From the NCBI GenBank assembly GCA_904502155.1, contig CAJGDV010000036.1:1-10792 (forward strand): a DNA stretch of 10,792 nucleotides, given 5' to 3'. The position numbers were made by a program, and so were the translations under genes. A model generated the notes under the pieces. The model was not told where the DNA came from, searched no databases, and saw only the letters and a list, made by a program, of their open reading frames with translations. Below, one piece after another: positions 1 to 5,848 of this stretch (position 1 is the first letter of the stretch; each line of letters starts with the position of its first letter). This DNA comes from an uncultured Bacilli bacterium. GTDB lineage: Bacteria > Bacillota_I > Bacilli_A > RF39 > UBA660.

Positions 1-971
1 GTTTGAGCTCCATTTGTATAATCAACCATACTTCTTAATGCCCATATTAAAAATCCATTGTTTATTTCTTTTCCAATTTCAGAACTTTTATAAGTCCAAT
101 TAGTATAAAGCTCTATTTGCTTTTCTTTTGTATATAGATTATTAAATGTTTCACTTGTTTTTGCAACTTTATCTAAAGTTTCTTTTGATATTTGAGAATC
201 TATATTTTTTGATTTTATTTTACTTAATTCTAAAAAAGTTTTCTTAAATGAAGATTTTTCTAGTTCATTTGTTGTATATAGACCATATTCTAAATAATTC
301 TTTGTACTAATTATTGTATTACCTATTATAAATGTTATAAAAATTATGACTAATGGCATAATGCTTTTTAAAGTTTTAGATTTGTTTATTAAAGGTATAG
401 CTAATAATACAAGTGAAGGAGCAATCCATATCATATCTTGTCTATTGTTATACATTATAAATAATATAAGACCAACAAGAAAAGAAATTATATATCCTTT
501 TTTAGAATCTTTATGCTTAATTAACAAAATAATTAATGAAAAGATAATTATTGTTAATGCTGGAACAATACTGTTTCTATATAATTTTTGATATGTTTCA
601 AATGCAAAAGATATCGGATTATAAAGTAATAATAAATAATAAAATATTAATGATCCTTTTCTTTTTACTAAATGATGAATTGAGTATATAAATAATATTG
701 ATGCTAAAACATATAAAATAGTACTACCTACTGAATATTTAATATGTAATTTATTACATGTAGCAATAAAAAATGGATAAAAAAATCCTTTTGTTAATGT
801 TTTATCATCATATTCTCCAAGCCAATTACCATCAATTAAGGATTCAGCTTGATTTACCATTAAAACATCATCATATCCCATATTCGTTGATAAAAAAATT
901 GGTATGTTTGTTATAAGAAAAATTCTTAATATAGTAAAAAAAATCAAAATCAATATTGTCTTAAATTTCAT
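1..971 (-). CDS. Multi-pass membrane protein, GT-C glycosyltransferase-like (5' part only)
   Basis: The reading frame opens with ATG at 971 and stays open for 323 codons to the left edge, so the C-terminus lies outside. The ATG follows an AGGTGAT ribosome site. Hydrophobic segments lie near residues 4-27, 64-72, 83-100, 107-123, 135-152, 160-174, 180-195 and 202-222. The first outer loop carries an acidic pair (D34-D35) followed by an A-x-S-L-I-x-G-x-W pattern (42-50) and K-G-F-F-Y-P (61-66). That resembles the D-D/D-E first loop of GT-C enzymes (GT39/PMT-like), which move sugars from lipid-linked donors on the outer face of the membrane. Other family-like spots are Y131-R132-N133 and R178-Q179-D180. 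Residues 235-300 form a polar, lysine-rich stretch. Membrane location is firm. Glycosyltransferase activity is an inference from fold and motif, and the substrate is unknown. It is transcribed apart from the kinase operon upstream, with a terminator and promoter between them. Confidence 0.75.
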   Translation of the reverse strand, partial: MKFKTILILIFFTILRIFLITNIPIFLSTNMGYDDVLMVNQAESLIDGNWLGEYDDKTLTKGFFYPFFIATCNKLHIKYSVGSTILYVLASILFIYSIHHLVKRKGSLIFYYLLLLYNPISFAFETYQKLYRNSIVPALTIIIFSLIILLIKHKDSKKGYIISFLVGLILFIMYNNRQDMIWIAPSLVLLAIPLINKSKTLKSIMPLVIIFITFIIGNTIISTKNYLEYGLYTTNELEKSSFKKTFLELSKIKSKNIDSQISKETLDKVAKTSETFNNLYTKEKQIELYTNWTYKSSEIGKEINNGFLIWALRSMVDYTNGAQ

Positions 972-988
972 TACCATCACCTAATTTA

Positions 989-1017
989 ATTATAGCATAT
1001 TACTATATTGTTTAAAA
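989..1017 (-). promoter_or_regulatory. Extended -10 promoter for the GT-C-like gene
   Basis: The minus strand reads TGCTATAAT at 997-989, a perfect TATAAT with the TGN extension. A poor -35 (TTTTAA, 1017-1012) lies 17 bp upstream. Transcription would start near 982, leaving a leader of only about 11 nt that is almost entirely ribosome binding site. It sits just behind the terminator of the kinase gene. Confidence 0.6.
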
Positions 1018-1020
1018 CAC

Positions 1021-1045
1021 AAAAAAAGTAGATATAATCTACTTT
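1021..1045 (-). terminator. Intrinsic terminator of the two-component operon
   Basis: A perfect 9-bp stem AAAGTAGAT/ATCTACTTT (1045-1037 with 1033-1025) has a 3-nt loop and is followed by a run of T (1027-1021). The TAG stop of the kinase (1041-1039) lies inside the 5' arm. The stem sequence is shared with the terminator at 3098-3122. Confidence 0.85.
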
Positions 1046-2292
1046 ATGATGAAACTTACACCTTTTTTTTCGTTATGTACTATTATTTCATATCCAAATA
1101 ATAATATTGTTTTTTTAACTATAGATAATCCGTAACCGAACTGACCATTTATACCTTTTTTATATGGACTAAAAATATCATTCAATATATTGGGGTCTAT
1201 ATTGTTTCCATCATTATATAAGGTTATTTTTCCATTTTTTAGCGTTATTTTAATATTCTCTTTTGCATATCTCATAAAATTATTTAAAAGATTATCTATA
1301 ATAGCTTCCCACATATCATATGTGCCTCTAAATTCTGTTTTATTATCAAACTTAAGGTCCCATTTAATATCTGGTCTAACTGCTTTAAATTTTGTAACAG
1401 ATGTTTCAATTACTTTTAGAACATCTGTTTTTTCTTTTTTGTATTTCTTTGTTTCTTTTATATAGTTTAATTTATTTAAATATAGTAAGGAGTGTACTTT
1501 TATTTCAAGTTTATTTACTTGTTCATTTATAATTTTTATACCTTCATTTGTATCTTGTATACCGTCTTCTATACCTTCAATATATGATTTTATAACTGTA
1601 AGGGGAGTTTTAAAATCATGCGATATATTTTGATACATTTGATTTTTATATTCTTCCTGTTTCTTTAATGTAGTCCTCATATCATCTATCGAATTAGAAA
1701 GTGAATATAATTCATCTTCAAAATAATAATTAAATTTCTTTTTATAATTATCATTATCAAGATTGTCTATTTTATGTTTAAGATTTTCTATTTTGCTTAT
1801 TAATAATTGGCTCCAAAGTAATACTAAGCCTATAATTATTAAAAATGTATAAAATAAAATTGGGAATATAGTATTTATAATATTATTTTTAATTGTATTA
1901 AAATAATCATCATTGGTTAGAGCAACTTTTATTACGTCATTTTCTTTATCTAAAGTATAGTAGTAGTTTTTTCCTCGATATTGAAAATTTCCTTGTACTT
2001 CATTTGTTTTATTTAATATTTTTTTAGGTGAAAGATTAATTATATCTTTTAAATTGTTTGATATTAAAATTTTATCATCAGCAACATAAATAAAAGCTAT
2101 TTTGTTTTCTTTTGGACTGATAAAATTTTCTGAATTAACTAAATCGAGTGGTTGCCTTAATATAGTATATATATTACTTTCATAAATAGGTAGTAACACA
2201 TTTGGTAATATATAACCTACCGAAGCAAAAATAATTAAAAATATAAGAAGAATTATACATATTAATTGTTTTGCTAAATTAAATTTTTTCAT
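1039..2292 (-). CDS. Membrane sensor histidine kinase of a two-component system
   Basis: Sensor kinase of 417 residues that autophosphorylates on His and passes phosphate to the response regulator encoded just upstream. Membrane segments lie at about 9-31 and 141-163. Between them is a roughly 110-residue extracytoplasmic region, presumably the sensor, with no family recognised. A HAMP-like/coiled linker (about 160-215) leads to the HisKA H-box QNISHDFKTPLT with phospho-acceptor H225. The HATPase domain shows the N-box (IIDNLLNN, N337), a G1-like box NDGNNID (D361-G362) and the G2 box GQFGYGLSIVKK (383-394). Length and order fit class I OmpR-partner kinases. The ATG shares one base with the regulator's stop (TAATG), and no good Shine-Dalgarno precedes it, so translation is probably coupled. 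The stop codon is inside the terminator stem. The stimulus cannot be read from sequence. Confidence 0.93.
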   Translation of the reverse strand: MKKFNLAKQLICIILLIFLIIFASVGYILPNVLLPIYESNIYTILRQPLDLVNSENFISPKENKIAFIYVADDKILISNNLKDIINLSPKKILNKTNEVQGNFQYRGKNYYYTLDKENDVIKVALTNDDYFNTIKNNIINTIFPILFYTFLIIIGLVLLWSQLLISKIENLKHKIDNLDNDNYKKKFNYYFEDELYSLSNSIDDMRTTLKKQEEYKNQMYQNISHDFKTPLTVIKSYIEGIEDGIQDTNEGIKIINEQVNKLEIKVHSLLYLNKLNYIKETKKYKKEKTDVLKVIETSVTKFKAVRPDIKWDLKFDNKTEFRGTYDMWEAIIDNLLNNFMRYAKENIKITLKNGKITLYNDGNNIDPNILNDIFSPYKKGINGQFGYGLSIVKKTILLFGYEIIVHNEKKGVSFIIK

Positions 2293-2951
2293 TATGTTAA
2301 TCTATATCCAAATCCATATAAGGTATTAACTCTTAATTTAGGCATTTTTTTTCTTAAACGACGAACTAAATCATCTACTACTCTATCGCTTCCATAATAA
2401 TCATTTCCCCAAATTTTATCAAGAATCTCATCACGGCTAAAAGAATTACTTTTGCTATTTAATAATAATATTAATAAATCAAATTCGAGTGTAGTGAGTT
2501 TTATTTCTTTATTACCTTCAAATATAGTTCTTTTACTTGTATCAATGACATATGTTTCATACGATAAAGTTTTAATACTTTCTTTATAAATTCTATTAAT
2601 TAGTTTATTAACTCTTAAAACAAGTTCTTTAGGCGAATAAGGCTTAGTTATATAATCATCACTTCCAAGTTCAAGACCGATTATTTTATCTAAATCTTGA
2701 TCTCTAGCTGATGTAAAAATCACAGGAACGTCGCTATCTGTTTCCCTAATTTTTTTTATTAAATCATAACCACTTATTTCATCTCCAAGCATAATATCTA
2801 GAATCCATAAGTCTACTTTTTCATTACCTATTATTTCATAAGCTTCTTTACCATTATATTTTGGTATAACATTATATCCTTCATGTTCTAAATAATTTTT
2901 AATTAAATTATTTAAATTTATTTCATCTTCAACCAAACAAATTTTAAACAT
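2292..2951 (-). CDS. OmpR/PhoB-family response regulator
   Basis: DNA-binding response regulator of 219 residues. The receiver domain (1-118) has the acidic pocket E8-D9, phospho-acceptor D52 (WILDIMLGD), T80/S81 and K103 (ITKPYSP), all in expected positions. The winged-helix output domain (about 128-219) has the usual L-T-x-L-E-F-D-L-L start, R-D-E-I-L-D-K-I-W, recognition helix VVDDLVRRLRKK (191-202) and wing ending LYGFGYRL. It is the first gene of a two-gene operon with the kinase (1-nt overlap). The ATG is preceded by GAGGTG at good spacing (2962-2957). Four phased TNACA-type repeats before its promoter suggest autoregulation. The C-terminus resembles PhoP- and CssR-type regulators, but I cannot assign a named orthologue, so the regulon is unknown. 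Confidence 0.95.
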   Translation of the reverse strand: MFKICLVEDEINLNNLIKNYLEHEGYNVIPKYNGKEAYEIIGNEKVDLWILDIMLGDEISGYDLIKKIRETDSDVPVIFTSARDQDLDKIIGLELGSDDYITKPYSPKELVLRVNKLINRIYKESIKTLSYETYVIDTSKRTIFEGNKEIKLTTLEFDLLILLLNSKSNSFSRDEILDKIWGNDYYGSDRVVDDLVRRLRKKMPKLRVNTLYGFGYRLT

Positions 2952-3003
2952 CTTTGCACCTCTTAGTAGTATTATTTATTTTTGTTTTAATAATATTAGA
3001 TGT

Positions 3004-3012
3004 ATCACCTCC
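3004..3012 (-). promoter_or_regulatory. Orphan perfect Shine-Dalgarno in the response-regulator leader
   Basis: GGAGGTGAT, a perfect complement of the usual 16S rRNA 3' tail, lies 53-61 nt upstream of the regulator ATG. That gene has its own GAGGTG site. No ATG, GTG or TTG stands at usable distance behind the orphan site. The only possibility is an ATT-started frame of 16 codons ending 5 nt into the regulator gene. It may be a ribosome standby or leader-peptide site, or a relic. Confidence 0.5.
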
Positions 3013-3021
3013 AACAATTTA

Positions 3022-3030
3022 ATTCTAACA
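3022..3030 (-). promoter_or_regulatory. Extended -10 of the two-component operon promoter
   Basis: TGTTAGAAT (3030-3022) is an extended -10. No -35 hexamer lies 16-18 bp upstream. That space is occupied by the TNACA repeats, which fits an activator-dependent promoter. The expected start is near 3015, giving a leader of about 65 nt. Confidence 0.5.
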
Positions 3031-3033
3031 AAT

Positions 3034-3075
3034 AATTATGTAACTATTTTGTTTTAATTATGTTAAATTATGTGA
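3034..3075 (-). promoter_or_regulatory. Four phased direct repeats, candidate OmpR/PhoP-type operator
   Basis: The minus strand contains TCACATAATT, TAACATAATT, AAACAAAATA and TTACATAATT in tandem. The plus-strand starts of the units (AATTATGT form) are at 3066, 3056, 3045 and 3034, a period of 10, 11 and 11 bp, about one helical turn. Three units share ACATAATT exactly and the third is degenerate. The block ends about 4 bp before the TGT of the extended -10, so it covers roughly -60 to -24. OmpR-family dimers bind such tandem repeats, and Bacillus PhoP uses TT(A/C/T)ACA-like units with an 11-bp period. Binding by the adjacent regulator is an inference. Confidence 0.6.
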
Positions 3076-3097
3076 TTATCTAATATAGTTTAGATAG

Positions 3098-3122
3098 AAA
3101 AAAGTAGATTAAATCTACTTTT
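3098..3122 (-). terminator. Intrinsic terminator of the Ig-domain gene
   Basis: A 10-bp stem AAAAGTAGAT/ATCTACTTTT (3122-3113 with 3109-3100) has a 3-nt loop and then a T run to 3098. The 5' arm starts within the TAA stop codon (3123-3121). Confidence 0.85.
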
Positions 3123-4734
3123 ATTCACCACCAACTGGTAATACAGTTGTAGCTTCTTCATCAACATAAATTGTTTCTTTATTTGTAATATCTATAACTT
3201 TTACCCATAGATAGTAATCCCCTTCTTCTTCTGGAACTACAGGTTTATCATCTTCAGGTAAATTATAAACTTGTTCTGGAGTTTCTTCTGTTACTTCATT
3301 ATTCCATCCATAAACTACTTCTGCTACTTCCGTATCGTCTGTAGCAACAACAACTTTTTCTCCATTTTCATCTTCTTCAACATTAATTTCTGGTTTACTA
3401 TAATCGATGATAAAGTTATATTCTTTAACATTTCCATCAATTGTAACAATTAATTTATAAACACCAGCATCTTCAATTGAATTTGATAAAACAAATCCTT
3501 CAACTTTAGTAAATTCTTCAATTCCTGTTGATTCATTAATTCCTTTTCTTTGTAATTCAAATGCTTCAACATTTAATCCTTCTCTAACATTTAACATTAC
3601 AGCATGATCAAATATCATATTGCTTGTATAATTATTTATTAATTCTTGTACTGTTACTACAGCAGTAGATTCATTTCCAGCTTTATCATAAGCTACAATT
3701 TCATAAACACCATTTTGAACTTCTACAGATTCATCATTAGTTGTAGTTTCATAACCATTTACTGTTACTCTATATCCTTCAAGGTTAGCGTCCTCAGCAA
3801 TAACGTTAACATCTTGTAAGAATACTTTGTTATAATCTTCTTTAAATTGTGGACTAGTTTTATCAATTGTGAAATTTAAAATTGTTTCATTACCATTTTC
3901 ATCAAGAACTTTTAATTGATAAACACCTTCATCACTAATTTCATCACCATATGCATATGGTACTTCTTCACCATCTCTTGTTAAAACAGAACTTGCAGGT
4001 ACACCATCTTTAATTGATGGAATAACTGAATCTTTTACAAATAAGTTATCTTCCATTTCAAATTCTAATGGTTCTTTAACTTCTTCCATCTCTTCTTGTT
4101 TAGGCGCTTCAGGTATAACTGGTGCTGGAGCTTGGTAATATGGTTTATTTTGATTATTATTGTATGTAACTTCAGGAACAACAATTATTTCTTCATCTTC
4201 AGTTTCTTCTACTTCTTTTACTGAATTAATAGAAATTTTCTTAGTTGTTTTCTTGCCATTAACATCTTTAATAACAATTTTATATTCTTTATTTTCTGTT
4301 GCTGTAAATTCAACTTCAACTTCTTTTTTACCATTATAATTCATAACAGTTCCATCTTCTAATGTTACAGATTTTAATCCTATTTTTGATTTGATTTTTA
4401 CTTTAACATTTACAGAACCATCTTCATTATTAGATACTTTTTTAGAAATGTATATTTTGTTATTACTACTTTCTTGTGTTTTCTTATTAGTTACTATTTT
4501 ATTAGCAATAAAAGCTCCCCCAATAAGTAAAATTAATAATATTGCGATAACAATCCAGATTTTATCATCATCATTTTTATCCACCATATCATTTGCCATT
4601 GGAGCAGGTGCAACTTTTTCTTTTGCAGCTGATCTTTTTGGTTCAACTTTAATTTCTTTCACTGTTGTTTTTTGTTGTTCAACTGGTTTTTTTGCTGGTT
4701 TCCCAGCTTGTTTTTTTGATGCATTTTTTGCCAT
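3121..4734 (-). CDS. Membrane-anchored protein with tandem Ig-like domains
   Basis: A 537-residue surface protein of unrecognised name. Residues 1-57 form a Lys/Ala/Pro-rich tail ending in an acidic patch (D49-D57), followed by one membrane segment (about 59-81). The basic tail predicts an N-inside, C-outside signal-anchor rather than a cleaved signal peptide. Outside are beta-rich Ig-like units near 98-170, 226-292, 300-362, 370-445 and 446-525. They carry recurring G-V-Y-x-L-x-V lines, a K-A-G-N-E-S segment (351-356) and domain-joining FTIDKTSP and FIIDYSKP. A Pro/acidic linker (172-225) divides the first unit from the rest. Overall the ectodomain is very acidic. There is no catalytic motif and no C-terminal anchor. 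It ends in LPVGGE, which lacks the Thr, hydrophobic stretch and basic tail of a sortase signal. The start has a very strong GGGGAGGA site. A role in adhesion, cell-wall spacing or scaffolding is a guess from architecture. Confidence 0.85.
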   Translation of the reverse strand: MAKNASKKQAGKPAKKPVEQQKTTVKEIKVEPKRSAAKEKVAPAPMANDMVDKNDDDKIWIVIAILLILLIGGAFIANKIVTNKKTQESSNNKIYISKKVSNNEDGSVNVKVKIKSKIGLKSVTLEDGTVMNYNGKKEVEVEFTATENKEYKIVIKDVNGKKTTKKISINSVKEVEETEDEEIIVVPEVTYNNNQNKPYYQAPAPVIPEAPKQEEMEEVKEPLEFEMEDNLFVKDSVIPSIKDGVPASSVLTRDGEEVPYAYGDEISDEGVYQLKVLDENGNETILNFTIDKTSPQFKEDYNKVFLQDVNVIAEDANLEGYRVTVNGYETTTNDESVEVQNGVYEIVAYDKAGNESTAVVTVQELINNYTSNMIFDHAVMLNVREGLNVEAFELQRKGINESTGIEEFTKVEGFVLSNSIEDAGVYKLIVTIDGNVKEYNFIIDYSKPEINVEEDENGEKVVVATDDTEVAEVVYGWNNEVTEETPEQVYNLPEDDKPVVPEEEGDYYLWVKVIDITNKETIYVDEEATTVLPVGGE

Positions 4735-4741
4735 CTTTAAA

Positions 4742-4776
4742 TCCTCCCCTATCTGACTAGGAATTTAGCTTTCCTA
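4742..4776 (-). promoter_or_regulatory. Leader with two mutually exclusive hairpins at the Ig gene's ribosome site
   Basis: In the roughly 47-nt leader, segment TTCCTA (4763-4758) can pair upstream with TAGGAA (4776-4771, 7-nt loop). It can also pair downstream with TAGGGG (4751-4746, 6-nt loop GTCAGA, two G-U pairs), which covers the 5' half of the Shine-Dalgarno GGGGAGGA (4749-4742). The first fold leaves the site free and the second hides part of it. This is hand folding of short stems. No known riboswitch family was recognised. Confidence 0.35.
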
Positions 4777-4787
4777 TTCTTAAGTTA

Positions 4788-4815
4788 ATTATATCAAAAA
4801 ATAAAAGAATTTAAA
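4788..4815 (-). promoter_or_regulatory. Promoter of the Ig-domain gene
   Basis: TGATATAAT (4796-4788) is a perfect -10 with TGN extension. TTTAAA (4815-4810) lies 16 bp upstream as a fair -35. The expected start is near 4781. The interval to the nrnA terminator is A/T-rich and otherwise shows nothing. Confidence 0.65.
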
Positions 4816-4854
4816 GAGGTTTTAATAAAAAAAGTAATTTTTTTAGAAAATAAC

Positions 4855-4881
4855 AAAAAAAAGAGGAATAAATTATTCCTC
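4855..4881 (-). terminator. Intrinsic terminator of ackA-nrnA
   Basis: Stem GAGGAAT/ATTCCTC (4881-4875 with 4869-4863) has a 5-nt loop, followed by eight T. The last codons and the TAA stop of nrnA (4875-4873) form the 5' arm and loop. Confidence 0.85.
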
Positions 4882-5832
4882 ATCTTTATAAGTACTACAT
4901 ATATCATCAAGTTCTTTGATTAATTCGTCTACTTCTTCAAATGTTTTAATTCTTACTCCACTTGCGAATATATGACCACCGCCACCAAAATGGCTTGCAG
5001 CTTCATTTATAATTGGTCCTCTACTTCTAATAGAACCTCTTATTACATTATTAGAAACATCTTGTGAAAATATAGCCCAAGCATAAATTTCGTTAATATA
5101 ATTGAAATTATTAACCATATTTCCAGCAGTTGCAGCATCTACATTATACATTTTTAATATTTCATCTTCTATTTTAATATATGCAAATCCATTTTCTGTT
5201 ACAACCATGTTATCGGCAATATAACCTTGGAATCTAGATTCCTTAACTGGTCTTAAATATAATTTTTCATATAAATCAGTAAAATTAATATTTGTATCTT
5301 TAATTAATTTTGATACAAGCATAAATGTTTTTGGTGTTGTATATTTAAATAGAAATCTATTTGTATCTGCTACGATACCTACAAATAATTTTTCACCTAT
5401 CTCTTTTGTCATTGGAAGAGGTGTTTGATAAATCATTTCTAATACTAATTGAGCAGCACTACTTGCTGAATCATCAATAAGTTCCATATCACAAAACGTT
5501 TCAATATATGGATGATGATCTATTTTTATTGAATATTCAAACTTTTTAGGATCAACACCATCAACACGTTTACAATCTGGTGTATCTAAAACAATTAAAA
5601 GACTATTATCATACATTTCATCTCTAAATTTATCTAATTGTCCTAAATACTTAAATGTAGATGCAGGTGCACCAATAGCATATACTTCTTTATTAGGAAA
5701 TTTCTTTCTAATAGAATCTCTAAGTGCTAATTGGCTTCCTAATGCATCAGGATCTGCCCCAACATGTCTTGTTATTACAATCTTTTTATATTTTTTAATT
5801 TTAAGATATATTTTAAGGTACTTATTTTTCAT
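4873..5832 (-). CDS. nrnA: DHH/DHHA1 phosphoesterase, nanoRNase/pAp phosphatase
   Basis: NrnA-type enzyme of 319 residues. In Bacillus subtilis the family degrades 2-5-nt RNA to mononucleotides and dephosphorylates pAp (3'-phosphoadenosine 5'-phosphate), a by-product of sulfate or carrier-protein metabolism. Mn-binding motifs are present: motif I RHVGADPDALGS with H23, D27 and D29, motif II D83 (VLDTPD), the D105-H106-H107 signature (IDHHP), and motif IV D156 (GIVADTNRF). The C-terminal DHHA1 domain ends with the substrate-binding GGGGHIFASG (283-292). Length matches NrnA (about 310-320) and not the longer RecJ, GdpP or poly(A)-linked relatives. It follows ackA after a 16-nt gap without terminator, so it is in that operon. 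The Shine-Dalgarno is weak (only GAAAG-like, some 14 nt away), suggesting reinitiation after ackA. A cyclic-dinucleotide-linked DhhP role is possible but less likely from the motif spacing. Confidence 0.9.
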   Translation of the reverse strand: MKNKYLKIYLKIKKYKKIVITRHVGADPDALGSQLALRDSIRKKFPNKEVYAIGAPASTFKYLGQLDKFRDEMYDNSLLIVLDTPDCKRVDGVDPKKFEYSIKIDHHPYIETFCDMELIDDSASSAAQLVLEMIYQTPLPMTKEIGEKLFVGIVADTNRFLFKYTTPKTFMLVSKLIKDTNINFTDLYEKLYLRPVKESRFQGYIADNMVVTENGFAYIKIEDEILKMYNVDAATAGNMVNNFNYINEIYAWAIFSQDVSNNVIRGSIRSRGPIINEAASHFGGGGHIFASGVRIKTFEEVDELIKELDDICSTYKDEE

Positions 5833-5848
5833 ATAATCAGACTACTTT

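Noticed and set aside
346..591. Plus-strand ORF of 81 codons
   Set aside because: It lies antisense inside the GT-C-like membrane gene, has no ribosome site, and its protein shows only the composition expected from the A+T-rich opposite strand.
1190..1465. Plus-strand ORF of 91 codons
   Set aside because: It is the antisense shadow of the kinase catalytic domain, which carries clear conserved motifs.
2946..2993. Leader peptide of 16 codons with ATT start before the response regulator
   Set aside because: It needs a rare start codon 13 nt from the GGAGG core, and the peptide lacks any recognisable attenuator codon run. It is kept only as one option under the orphan Shine-Dalgarno finding.
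2960..2998. A/T hairpin (TATTATT/AATAATA) in the regulator leader
   Set aside because: It has only A-T pairs and a long loop, so it is expected by chance in this composition.
3124..3141. LPVGGE at the C-terminus of the Ig protein as a sortase motif
   Set aside because: There is no Thr at the key position, and no hydrophobic stretch or basic tail follows. The protein already has an N-terminal membrane anchor.
3271..3453. Plus-strand ORF of 60 codons
   Set aside because: It is an Asn/Phe/Ile-rich shadow of the acidic Ig-domain coding region, with no ribosome site.
4391..4756. Plus-strand ORF of 121 codons covering the start of the Ig gene
   Set aside because: Its hydrophobic look comes from reading Lys/Ala-rich codons backwards. 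The minus-strand gene has a promoter and a strong ribosome site.
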